A stretch of DNA of 64,000 bases, from positions 124,001-188,000 of the forward strand of contig FWWN02000650.1 in assembly GCA_900175165.2 (NCBI GenBank), in the 5' to 3' direction. Positions 46,077 through 57,045 of the stretch are shown here, piece by piece. The stretch's first letter is position 1. The number at the start of each line of letters is the position of its first letter. The notes beneath the pieces are model-generated. The model had not been told where the DNA came from. It saw nothing but the letters and a program-made list of their open reading frames with translations, and ran no database searches. A program made the position numbers and the translations under genes. This DNA is from Rhizomucor pusillus (taxonomy: Eukaryota; Mucoromycota; Mucoromycetes; Mucorales; Lichtheimiaceae).

Positions 46077-47788
46077 ATGTCAAGAGCAGCGTATATACCT
46101 ACCATAGATACAGCAACAGCATCGTCTGCGTCTTCCTTTACGTACGGCGTCAGCTTCAACGACGAGAACGAACCTCTATTATCGCCCCAGTCAACCTCAA
46201 CATCGTATTACACTTGCGATCCCGAAGATAACAGCAACCGAAATGGTCTCGGAAGAGCATCACGATTCAGCGGCACCGTGAACTTGTTAAACACGATACT
46301 CGGTACAGGCATGCTGGCCATGGTAAGACAACAACGTGAGAGCCTCGGTCGTATGCTAAATGTGATATGTACCATCCTCATCAAGCCGGCAGCAGTGGCG
46401 ACAGTAGGTATCTTTCCTGGTGTATTCTTGACGATATTTGCCGGAATAGCGTCAGGCACAGGCCTTTATCTCTTGACATGCTGCGCTGACATGGTCGGCG
46501 GCCGGAACACGTCCTTTTTCGGTGCATCGCAGCTCACGTGGCCCTCTGCAGCCGTGTGGTTCGACTTGGCCATCGCTATCAAATGTTTTGGCGTTGCTAC
46601 AAGCTATATCATCATTGTCGGCGATCTCTTGCCTCAAGTCGCCAAGTCGCTGTTCGGTCTTGATATGAGCCGAGGATTTTGGATCACTGTCGTGGTTGTG
46701 GGTATTTTGACGCCTTTGGGCTTCCTACGGACATTGGATGCCTTGCGTCACGTGAGCACACTCGCCATCGTCGCAGTCGTATATCTCACAGCCATCGTGG
46801 TGTACCATTTCCTTTCTCCCACGTTTCAACACGCACCTGCTGATGAGATCGAATGGTTCCACGTTACATCCGGCATTTTTGGTCAGCTGCCGGTGTTCAT
46901 TTTCGCTTTTACGTGCCATCAGAACATATTTTCTGTTTACAATGAACTCAAAAAGAATGATCGCAGGTCTATGGTCGCAGTTATTACTAGCTCTATCGGC
47001 TTCTCCGTGATTGTCTACGAAACCATCGCTATCTTGGGGTATCTCACTTTTGGAAAGAACGCCAAGGGAAACATAGTTTTGGAATGTATGTAAGACTGCA
47101 AAGGGATATCTATACACAGTTTCAAACAAAAAGAGAAAGGAGAATGCAAGCAAGACAGACTCTTTATTAATCCAATGCCTCTTCACATTTCATATATTTT
47201 GATGCTTTATTTATACCTGCACCGCAGACCCATCAAGTCTTTTCGTCGAAGGAGGCCGACTTGCGATCGTTCTTCTTGTTATTTTCAGCTATCCTTTGCA
47301 GCTACATCCCTGTCGAAACTGTCTGGACAAGGTACTCGCGATCGGTCTCTGGACAGCAGCAAAGATATCATCAGAACAGCAGCAGACAAACAATGCGCGA
47401 CGTGGCAAGACACCAAAGGAAGCAAGCCTTAAAAAGCATGCGCTCATGTCCGCAGGAATATTGCTTGGAACGTACATTGTTTCCATGACGATATCGCAGC
47501 TTGATCTGGTAAGGACGGAAAAAATCTTTCATAATCCAACTTGCAGCTGGCATTCATTATGTTTGCAAAAAAAAAAAAAACTTTTATTAGGTTCTAGCAT
47601 TTGTTGGCTCCACGGGATCAACCACGATCAGCTTTATTTTGCCAGGAGCATTTTATTATAAGCTCCACGCGGATCAGCCATGGAGCAAGAGACCAAGCAA
47701 GTTCATTGCATTGGGATTGGCTCTTTTTGGTTGTCTCGTCATGGTTGTCTGTCTGTCTTTCAACATACAGCGCCTAGTCAACAACTAG
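46077..47788 (+). CDS. Vacuolar amino-acid transporter, AVT/SLC38 type
   Basis: Proton-coupled amino-acid transporter of the AAAP family, probably vacuolar (Avt5/6/7-like). Exons 46077..46322, 46386..47085, 47228..47508, 47591..47788 give 474 residues. Hydrophilic N-terminus, then the family signature SGTVNLLNTILGTGMLAM|PAAVATVGIFPG around TM1, ending in TM segments such as FIALGLALFGCLVMVVCLSF. A cytosolic loop has a Gln/Asn-rich stretch (EQQQTNN). The first intron (63 nt) is a multiple of three without a stop; retention would add 21 basic-rich residues inside TM1. The last intron carries an A14 run. Substrate not predictable. Confidence 0.9.
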
Positions 47789-48026
47789 CCATAAATAAAC
47801 TACTAAACATGTATATTTCTGGATCACACTATAATGAAAAAATATTTCGTTTGCATGTGGCACCCGTGACAAAGGGGTTTGCATGTAAGGAGTTACAATC
47901 ATGGACAATGAAGAAGAAGAAGAGTTGACAGCTGTAAGTTAGCTTTTTTTCCTTAGACATCGCAGTTGTATATAAATATAAATTGAAAGATAGCAAAAGG
48001 CATTTATATATCTTTTTTTTTTTCTC

Positions 48027-48632
48027 ATGGATATCTCATTCCAGCTGAACACTGACAAGAATACGACAACCACGACGCCTGTTGGCGACCTGTACAGTAA
48101 AGACCACCATGGGTTTGCTCATTCTACGCTGCATCCATTGGAGATTCCACACCCGTTCACGGAGCAACAAGCTGCCGAAGCGCTGCTGCGTCTAGGGAAC
48201 CCATCCACGGCCTCTATATCTTCGACGCTCTCATCGGTTTCCACTCCACCCGAAGAAAGACTGCCGTCGTTGACAGACATGATACCATTTGAACCGACGG
48301 CCAAGCAAAAACCGAGCAAGCTTACCCGTAAAAAGTCAACCAACTGGCTGGTACAGCGTGCGAAACCATGGAAAGCGACAACGAAACCCCGTTGGCAAGA
48401 ATCCGAGCGTCTCAACCTGTTCCACGCGATCGTAGAGGATAAAAAGTTGGATGATATGGCAACTTTCCAATGGGATAGAATCGCAATGGCTGTTGGGCGA
48501 GCAAAGAAGGCATGCAAGGACCAGTGGCGACGTGAAGTGCTCCCAAGTCTGATGAAAGGGTTCAACATCAACAATAACTGTAACAACCACCTCAATGGCA
48601 ACGGCAGCAACAGCAGCGGCTGTGAAATGTAA
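48027..48632 (+). CDS. Myb/SANT-like protein
   Basis: Single-exon 201-residue protein, probably nuclear. The C-terminal half has a single Myb-like repeat with regularly spaced Trp: RWQESERLNLFHAIVED, FQWDRIAMAVGRAKKACKDQ and WRREVLPSLM. It is preceded by a basic segment (KPSKLTRKKSTNW). The N-terminal half is Ser/Pro/Thr-rich; the C-terminus is an Asn/Gly run. T-rich promoter right before the ATG. Ends 78 bases from the convergent cystathionine beta-synthase stop. DNA targets unknown. Confidence 0.7.
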   Translation: MDISFQLNTDKNTTTTTPVGDLYSKDHHGFAHSTLHPLEIPHPFTEQQAAEALLRLGNPSTASISSTLSSVSTPPEERLPSLTDMIPFEPTAKQKPSKLTRKKSTNWLVQRAKPWKATTKPRWQESERLNLFHAIVEDKKLDDMATFQWDRIAMAVGRAKKACKDQWRREVLPSLMKGFNINNNCNNHLNGNGSNSSGCEM

Positions 48633-48710
48633 AATGCCATTTTAGCACTTTTACTTGTTTTTACATATAGAGAAAGAAAGAAATAAAGCAAAACGAAAAA
48701 ATAATGATCA

Positions 48711-50671
48711 TTATAAAAACTGTCTGCGATGCAAGAAGCTGATCAAATCATACTTTGTTGCAACGCCGAGACACCATTTTCGATTGGCGTCCGTGATTAC
48801 TGCAAAGGAATTTTTGTCGAAGAATTTAGCTACAGTTTCAGAATAGATTCATGTCAGTGTATGGAACGTGATATCAAAAACAGCCGCATGCTTACCGAGA
48901 TCAGAGAGGCTGGTTTCTGGCGTGATGACCTGGTATTTCGTGGCTCCACCGGCCTTTCGGAACGAGAACATGCATTTCTCCACAGGATCGACGAGATTGA
49001 CAGATCCATGCTCTAACCGATCTTGCAAGGAAGCTAACGAAACGTAGCCAACGAGTTTGCGGTTATCGGTACGAATCACAGGTAGCTGAGAATATTCGCG
49101 TTCCAGCATGATATCTATGGCATGTGAAACTGTTGCGGATGGAGGAATGGTAACAGCAGCGGGTAGCTGCAAATCCTCAACGCTCGCCTGGCGAAGACAC
49201 GTTTGTCAATTTTGTGTAATTGATTACGGGCCAAAAGCATCTTACCGCTCGATATCTGTCTGTGGATAGGTACTCCAGCTCCTTCATAATGAGATCGTCT
49301 GCAAGATCGTTTTCCAAAAGCCATTCATTGTTGAGAAGCGTCGAAGTATAATTTTTTGCGGAATCATTCAGGATAACAACGTTGCGCCCGCCGTGCTCCT
49401 TTGCATGCCGGACAGCAGCGGCAACAACAGCACCGGATGATGGGCCTAAAATGTGATGTCTGGGTGAGTATTCGCATATATATGCCTCTTTGTAGCATTG
49501 TAATACTTGCCGCACATGACGCCTTCATCTCGAATAAGCCGACGTGCCATTGAGAATGCTTCCTTGTCACTTATTTTATACCATTGATCGACCACATCAG
49601 GATCCAAAGACTTGGGTACAAAGTTGTTTCCCATGTCTTCCAACTTCCAGTCCTAGATATAAAAATTACAATGTAAGAAAATATTTGTCGATGAATACAA
49701 TGGCACAATGCTCCGGCTTACCATCCGACCAAGGAGTTGGAGAGCAGGATGATTGGATGGATCGCTAAATATAGAATCAACAGGTTCCACACCAAACACC
49801 TAATATGCACTATATGTCAATTACTTATCACTTCCAGTTTGATTACTATTGCTTAGCGTACCTTTACATTAGGTAACTCCTTTTTGATATGCGATGCAAG
49901 TGCTGATATGGTAACGCCGGATTCCACAGTTACGAAGAGATTATCAAATTCCTTGTTGGTCTGTTGTAATATCTCGTCTGCCAATCCTTTGTAATATTTC
50001 GCTGACTGAAGTTGGGTCTATTATCATTTCCACAAAAAGGATATCCCCAACAAAAACACGTCAATGCAATAGGCAGCTAAAACAGATGTTCTAAGTATCA
50101 TACTTCATCCATGACAATGGCGTCCTTGAGCTGGCCAGCTAAGCGTGCTGCAACAGAGTACGAGCTTTCTGGCGCCTCCGGTCGAGCTTCGTTCGGTGTT
50201 CGCATAATTTCTGCACCGAGTGCTTTTAGCATTTGGATACGATCATTTGTTGTGCGTTCCGGTATAACGGCTACAACGCGATAATTGCCTCGCTTGGCTG
50301 CTAGACCGGCAATCGCAAGTCCAAAGTTGCCGGATGTCGGGACAATAAGCGTCGCTCTCTCGTTGCTTGCATTAGTCGCATTGTCGCGTTCTGCGTGATA
50401 TCAGAGAATCCGAAACTGCAAACGTGAAGTTTTCTCTGAGCTACCTTCTAACAGCTGCTTTGCAATGCGATCCTTGACACTGCCCGTAGGGTTCGCACAC
50501 TCGAGCTTTGCAAGGACAACGCCTGTTCTTCACGTTTCAGTGTAACAACCTCTTTTATCTTTCTCGCTTCTTGACACTGTTACCTTTCGGGGCTTGGTCA
50601 AGTTTCAACATTGGTGTAGAGCCGACATTGTGTTCAATCGATTCTGTTATTGGTGGCGCTGTTGTAGACAT
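48711..50671 (-). CDS. CYS4: Cystathionine beta-synthase
   Basis: PLP enzyme joining serine and homocysteine in transsulfuration. Nine exons: 50671..50584, 50522..50445, 50390..50104, 50017..49862, 49799..49722, 49652..49511, 49445..49246, 49187..48896, 48829..48711, giving 479 residues. PLP lysine Lys46 in NPTGSVKDR; TSGNFGLA substrate loop; phosphate loop CGPSSGA. A C-terminal CBS-domain pair starts near 344 (AVTIPPSATVSHAIDIMLER) and closes with FFDKNSFAVITD. There is no N-terminal haem domain, as in yeast. The intron at 49510..49446 needs a GC donor (G|GCAAGT) to keep the frame through the phosphate loop. An ATG at 50845 would extend the N-terminus by 58 residues but overlaps METTL5 exon 1; the ATG at 50671 is preferred. 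Confidence 0.95.
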
Positions 50672-50761
50672 TTCAAAGCAAGGGCGGCTTTCTAGCAGAA
50701 AAGACTGCGCGTTTCTTCGCAAGACAAGTGACCTCCGCCGCCGTCCGACGAGTAACTTTGT
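50672..50761. promoter_or_regulatory. 90-bp divergent promoter CYS4/METTL5
   Basis: Only 90 bases separate the ATG codons of two divergent genes, so both 5' UTRs and both promoters must fit here or overlap the neighbouring exons. No TATA box seen. Confidence 0.6.
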
Positions 50762-51611
50762 ATGAAGCTTAAAGAACTCGAGAGTATACTGCAAGATTGT
50801 GCTGTTTTCGGTGAGAGAGATTCTAGGCGTAGTCAAATCTTGCATAGCTTATAGTTGACTTTTGGAGATCGGCAGACGATCCAAAAATCCAGTATGAGCA
50901 GTATCCAACAACAGCTCATTTAGCTGCTCGTATGCTTTACACTGCTGATACCGTTTACGACGATATCGAAGATAAAGCTGTAGGCGATTTTGGCTCAGGT
51001 TGTGGCATCCTAAGCATCGCTGCAAATATCTTGGGCGCAAGGTAACATGAACTCGTATATCCAGCATTTGATGATGCTAATAGGGCTGAAGTTACTCTGT
51101 CGGTTTTGATATTGATCCGGATGCGATACGGATAGCTCAAGAAAATGCAAACGAATTTGAAGTGGATATAGACTTTATCCTTACAGATTTGAATCATGCG
51201 AACTTGGATCGGTTCCGTGGTTGCTTTGATACCATTGTCATGAATCCACCGTTTGGAACCAAAAACAAGGGCATTGACATGATATTTCTAAAGAAAGCCG
51301 TAGAGGTAATTCACATGGCATGCCGAGTATGTAATAATGCAAACTTATCAGAACGAAGTAGCTTGCTAACACATCGGTGTATTCACTGCATAAAACTTCG
51401 ACTCGCGAGCATATTATGAAAAAGGCCAAAGAATGGGGTGTCGAGTGCCAAGTACTGGCAGAAATGAAGGTAAATATATACCTGTATTTAGTTGTCACTA
51501 TTTGTGCTTAAACTGCTTCTCCGTTAGTTTGACGTGCCTATGATGTACAAATTTCACAAGAAAAAGTCGGTTGACATTGCCGTCGATTTTCTGCGCTTCA
51601 AAAAGCGATAG
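50762..51611 (+). CDS. METTL5: METTL5-type rRNA m6A methyltransferase
   Basis: Methyltransferase predicted to modify an adenine of 18S rRNA (METTL5 acts with TRMT112 in animals). Exons 50762..50810, 50876..51041, 51092..51305, 51362..51469, 51528..51611 give 206 residues, the family length. N-terminus MKLKELESILQDC, then YEQYPTTAHLAARMLY, motif I FGSGCGILSIAA, acidic GFDIDPDA, catalytic NPPFGTKNKG, and LANTSVYSLHK. The second exon could also start at 50866 in the same phase, adding a short insert; the 50876 start fits the family spacing better. Divergent from CYS4. Confidence 0.93.
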
Positions 51612-51950
51612 TGACGAGCGTAGACATGGAAATCAATGTAATTAAACACATAACTGTCTCCGTTTCGTTCTCGGCGAGCTCTGAGATGACATGTATATAT
51701 ATTTATCTTTTTGACAACATTCATAGCGAAGCAGGCAAGGACAAGAGCATGAACCTGTAAGCATCTGGAGCATGATCGCGTAACAGCATTTTCATCCCCG
51801 CCCTGGTGCATTTGTAACTAAAACCCTTTTCCCCTTTGTCACCAGTGGTGGACAGTTAGCCGAAAGAAACTGGCCTTCTGACACGTAAAAGTGTGACGAT
51901 CTTTACCCTAACTTCCATTTGTGAATTGTTCTCCTTTCTTTCGTTTCGCA
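51612..51950. other. Intergenic region METTL5/HOOK
   Basis: Short tandem region with METTL5 3' flank and a CT-rich stretch just before the HOOK ATG. No gene seen. Confidence 0.5.
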
Positions 51951-54900
51951 ATGCTTCAAACATCTCGAGCAGACGCTACTCAAGCCGATGCATACGTCGA
52001 TTGGGTAAATAACAGCTTGCACGAGCTTCACCACCTAGCTGTCCTAACACCTACGTTAGATCAATGCCTTTGAAAATATCTCGCATCGAGTGCACCACAT
52101 TTCTGATCTCTCGGACGGCATCATCCTGTTTGAAGTGCTCGCCGACATGTAAGAATCACGTATAGACGCAAGGAAACTATAGCTAATTCCATATTTAAGA
52201 GATCCAAAATGGTTCAAATCCATTCGATCGGCTGACGTGGGTGAAAACTGGGTTCTCAAATTCAATAACCTAAAGAAACTGCACAAACTTGTTTCACGAT
52301 ACTACGAGGAAGTGATGGGTCGAGATATCGAAAACCTGCTACCGATCAATCTGAACTCCATCGCCAAAGACGATGACATTCGAGAGACGATTAAACTGTG
52401 CCAACTGATTATCTGCATCGCCGTGCAATGTCACAAAAACCAAATCTATATTGGAAAAATCCAAAGCCTGTCGCAGCAAAGCCAGCATGCATTGATGCTC
52501 AGTATTGAAGAGGTTCGTCACGGCACCTTTGCAAGAAAGGATATCAAATTTACATGAACTATCTTTATTAGGTAATTGGCATCATTTCTGGAAATGTCGC
52601 GGAACCGGATAATGGCAGCGCAGGCGGTGTCGCAAGAACTGGCGACACGTCCATCAGCGGATATAACGAGTAAGTTTCAATATGCAAATGCGAATAATGC
52701 GATATATCAGCTAACAATTACATAGCAGTGCTGGTGTACGACCTAGTGCGGAGCTAGCTAAAATTCTTGATGAAAAAGCTGACCTCGAAGCACAACACAA
52801 GCAACTGATTGAAGAACATGCTCAGCTGCGACATCGCTATGTACGTCTGATAATAAGACCTTTGTTCACTATGCTGATATCTAACTTCAAGGAAATTTTC
52901 TCAGGATGAATTGGAAGCCGAAAAGGAAGACCTGCAACTTAGATTGCGAGAAATGGATAAAGCCGTTGAGCAGGCCAACGAAACTGGACGTGCAGATTTT
53001 ATTATGAGAACAGAGATTGAGCACCTGAAACAAGATTTGTAGGTTTTATAATATGATCAAGTAGGCCAAATCAGCTCACATTATTTGCAGATTGCGAAGT
53101 GAGGATCGTCGCCAAGAAGTTGAAATGCTTTTGGATACCCAGAACGAGACCATTGAGGATCTCAAACGAAAGGTAACGTTACTTTAATTGTTGAGCAGAG
53201 GTTCTGGATTTACACTAATGCCTTTTTTTTTCACAGAAAGAGGAGCTGACAAAGCAAGTTGAACAAGCAGCGAGGTTAAATGATCAACTAGATGAATACC
53301 GTCACGCTGCTGAAAAGCTTCAGAAAGCAGAGAATGTAATTGAAAAATATAAGAAAAAATTGGAAGAAAGTGCAGACATGAGACGGCAGCTAAAGGTAAC
53401 GATTAAATGCAGTAATTTTTGGAAAGTTTGGATATCATAACACTAAAGTAACTGATGCAGGCATTGGAAGAACAAAATGTATCTTTAATGGATCGCAATC
53501 AACAAATTGAAGACGAGTACCGCAAAGTATTAGCATTCAAGACGCTTATGGATTCATACAAGGAGCAGATCGCGCAGTTGGAAACAAAGAACAATGAGAT
53601 ATTACGCGAGAAGAATAAGCTGGAATATGAAATTCGACAAATGACGAAGAAGATGGAAATTTTGGAAGCAGAGCGCATGCGCGACCTAGATAGAATCCAA
53701 GCACTCGAGGAAAATTTGCAGGAGGCTGAACTTGGCGGTAAGCAGTACAATGTAGCATTTATTAAACGCCATATATTAATAGGTCGTGAGATAGGCACTA
53801 TGGAGCAAGTCATGGCCAAGAAGGACGTCTCTGGAATAGATGATGACATGGATCTAGATGATGAACCTCTCAAGGATTCTTTGGAGGATTCACTCAAGGA
53901 ATCAAATGTCACTGAATTGTGAGTTAAGATATTGGTTGTATGCTAACGGAAGCTAAAAAAGACTACAATTAGAAAACTATCCAAGCGTCGTCTGGAGCGA
54001 CAGATTAAAACATTGCAGCAGGAAAATGCTGCTGGCGGTAGTCAAAAGGCTGTTGTCCTTCAGCATCTCTTGGACGATGCAAATCGCCTGAAAGCACAGT
54101 TCGAGAAAGTAAGTAATTCAAATATACCAAGTAGCAGGAAATTAACACATTATTTCTTTAGAACTATTTGGAAGTTTCTCAGGAGCGAGATATACTGCAA
54201 AGTGACATGGCCCGCATTCGCGAAGGAATACCCGATGCCCTCGTAGACCAATCCCAACATACATTGTCCTTGCGACTGCATATTATCGATCTGGAGAAGG
54301 AATCCAAATCATTGCGTGACGAACTGGAAAAGTTACAAAACAAAGTTGCAAACGGCAAAGTTGGATTTGATGGCGATGTGGACGGCAACGAATTCATGCA
54401 GAGATACAAGGAATTGGAGGAACGTTCGAAACAGTTGGAGGAGCAGACCAAGCGACAACTTCAAGACATCAACAAGTTACTGTTAGAGAAGGATATGCTG
54501 CAAAGCCAAAGCATCGAAACAAAGGACTTGCTTCTAGAGAAGGAGCGTCTCAACAGGTCAGGATTTGCAATTTCGTTGAGATTACATACTGCAAGCTAAT
54601 TTATCCTTCATGCACCAGCGAGATGAAGGCATCCCTGGCGGTATTCGAAGCCAAAGACGACGAACCTTTAAAGCAGCAAAATGCACATCTTCAACAACAA
54701 ACAATTCAGCAACAAGAGCAGCTTCATGAATTGCAAGTGAAGCTCAAAAAGGCCAAGGAGTTTATTAAGCAACAAGACAAATTGATGAAAGATCGCTTTG
54801 CTGCTGACAATGCTGGCAATTACGACGAAGCTGTTAGCTCGTTGAAGGCAGAGCTGGCGCTCAAAGACGAGGAAAATGAACGACTGAAGGTAAACCTGTC

Positions 54901-55126
54901 GGATAGCCTGTCTTTATTTACTGTGCTGACTGAATTGGTTTATCTACAGAAACAAATTCACGAGCTTCGACTGCAGTCTCGCCGCGAACAGCAGTTGATG
55001 ATGTCGGCCTGGTGTGACCTAGCACGACGAACTCACAAAGATCTAGTCAACTCCAAAACTCCTAACCCGAACTCATGGCTCGGTCAGCAACGGAGGATCT
55101 TGGATAGTCAGCTGCGACGCCGTTAA
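51951..55126 (+). CDS. HOOK family dynein adaptor
   Basis: Fourteen exons: 51951..52004, 52060..52148, 52200..52512, 52572..52669, 52726..52840, 52905..53038, 53091..53172, 53237..53395, 53461..53737, 53783..53918, 53973..54108, 54162..54556, 54619..54889, 54950..55126, giving 811 residues. The N-terminal HOOK (calponin-like) domain spans about 1-160: YVDWINAFENISHRVHHISD, LSDGIILFEVLADIDPKWF, ENWVLKFNNLKKLHKLVSRYY. The rest is coiled coil to about 780. By analogy with Aspergillus HookA it should link early endosomes to dynein on microtubules. An acidic loop (GIDDDMDLDDEPLKDS) breaks the coil in exon 10. All introns GT-AG. Confidence 0.92.
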
Positions 55127-55429
55127 GTAAGCAAAAAGAGACAAATTCCCTTTCTAGCAATTTTTCGTTTCTCGTTCCAATTCTTGTTTAATACCCTTTT
55201 CCCTTCTTACGCGCTACTAAACCCCTCGCTCAATTCTTTCCCATGCTTCATATAAATTAAGATCGTGTGGCCCCAAGGCTATATCTATGTAAACCTCTCA
55301 CCATTTTTGACTTCACTATGCAGAATATATACATATTTGCCATATGCATGACTTGGATTTCTTCAAATGTAAAGTATGCTCATTTTAAATATATACATAC
55401 ATAAAGGAGGATATATTTGTTTCCTTTGT
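55127..55429. other. Convergent 3' flank, no gene seen
   Basis: AT-rich 303 bases between the HOOK stop and the stop of the polyglutamine protein on the other strand; holds both 3' UTRs. Confidence 0.5.
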
Positions 55430-56851
55430 TCAAAAACAGATAACTTTTCCTTCGGACAAAACCAGGAGGTTGTTATCCGCTTCCGAAGTTACAAACGGAG
55501 GGCAAATGACTATCTGGATAACTGTGGCGGTTTCGTCAGATCCATTCTGAAGTATCATCTTATCCAAGTCTACGTGGTCATGCCCTTCTACGAGGGGCAT
55601 AGGGTATATAACAGTGTCCTGACTGTGTATTGCAAGGCTGATTTCTGCAGCGGTATCGACGAGCTTCGTAATTTTGGATTCGATTGTCTGGCGTCCTTCG
55701 TCGCTGTATATCTTGAGAAGCACATTGACAATCTCACATATCACTTTCGATTTCCCGTCAATTATCGATACTTGTACTTGGTCTCGAGATTCCTGGCTCT
55801 GCTGCTGCTGCCTGTTGTTGCTACTGCGCACAGACATTGCGGTGAGTTTCGTGAGCTGCTGCCTGAGACGTGTAGACCATTCGTACTGGCCCTGTGCATC
55901 CATGTACGCTTTGATCTGCTCGAATGCATCGTTGACAGGGAGACCAACGTGGATAGGTGCATTGTAAACAAGCTCAATGATTTTTTGGCTTATTAACTTT
56001 TCAACAAGTAAAGATACAGTGCCATAATCAAGCGCATCGCCGAGCTTGGACAAATGCTTAAATGCTGGAACAAGATGTGGCCAAAGTTCTGAGAAGAATT
56101 TGGTGGCGTCTTGTCGAGGGACCGCGTATTTCTTTAGCGAAAATGGCACGGCTGATATCTTGGATTGCAACATTGTGAGTCTCGCTTGCACAGTACTGTA
56201 ATCGTCGTCTGTCGCTCGAATGCTCTATATTTTCATCGTTAGGAGAAGAGAAACAATATCCATGCAAGGGCAGCCAACCATAACATGTCTGTGGAAACTG
56301 GACGAGATTCTCGAGTACTCTTGCTCCTTTGCCGTCAACATTTCCTGTAATTTTTGATATCGCAATTCCAGTTCCCGGCATTGCTGTTCCCGTTGCTGCT
56401 TGAGTTGCTCTACTTGGTTCAGAAGATGGCCTACTTGATTTTCTCGCACAGCCGATTTTGGAAGTCGCCTTGTTCCTTGCTGCTGCTGCTGTTGTTGCTG
56501 CTGTTGGTGCTGCATACCAAGGGATACGCTGCTGTTGCTGGGGCTACTATCGGCTATCGAGGATGTGCGGGCCCTATAATCCGACGACGGCGTATCGTCG
56601 AGGTAGAACTCCTTGTCTAGTTGTTGTTGTTGAGGTCGAGAAGCTGATGCTTTCGGTAGCAATCGCTCAGTAACACTGTTGGGGTTCATTGCAGGTTCCT
56701 GCTGCTGGTGGTGGAGGAGGTGGACGTGATCTAATTGCTGCTTGGGAGGCGGGTCAGGTGGAAAAGCTGTCACCGATCGGCGTCCAGCCGCGTTGTTGAA
56801 CAGGCTTTTTATACCACCACGCTTCTTGCCTTGACCCGAGGAAGATACCAT
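55430..56851 (-). CDS. Orphan protein with polyGln and helical domain
   Basis: Exons 56851..56279 and 56224..55430 give 455 residues; I do not recognise the family. The first part is disordered: basic GKKRGGIKSLFNNAAGRR, Pro/Gln-rich segments and a run of ten Gln, then a coiled coil (LLNQVEQLKQQREQQCREL). The second exon is largely helical and well conserved in character: FFSELWPHLVPAFKHLSKLG, LVEKLISQKIIELVYNAP, NDAFEQIKAYMDAQ. The 54-nt intron (gttggc...atatag) has an unusual GTTGGC donor. Extra 5' coding exons may exist at 56.88-57.05 kb (listed separately), in which case the chosen ATG is internal. Confidence 0.65.
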
Positions 56852-56874
56852 ATGCGCTGTATGTATGCAAAACT

Positions 56875-57045
56875 CAGAGAGCGAGACTCAAACCATAGTT
56901 GATTTAGATTTGTATGTACCACGACGCTGAGAGCTGCGCCTCTTCTGTCTTTGGTAGGTAATTCTATGTTTAGATGCGAGTCTTTGAACAGCCACACTGT
57001 TACTGGTCTAGCAGCATCGCACTTACCACCAAAGTCTTTAAACAC
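56875..57045 (-). other. Possible 5' exons of the polyGln protein gene
   Basis: Minus-strand coding-like stretches: MFKDFG followed by a donor gtaagt near 57026, then VWLFKDSHLNIELPTKDRRG and AALSVV ending at a gtacat donor. The acceptor before 56855 (catacag) does not match in phase, so I could not join them to the downstream frame. They look like real exons, either of the gene at 55430-56851 or of a separate small gene. Confidence 0.35.

Noticed and set aside
50672..50845. 58-residue N-terminal extension of CYS4
   Set aside because: It overlaps METTL5 exon 1 and precedes the position where related enzymes start; kept only as a possible alternative transcript.
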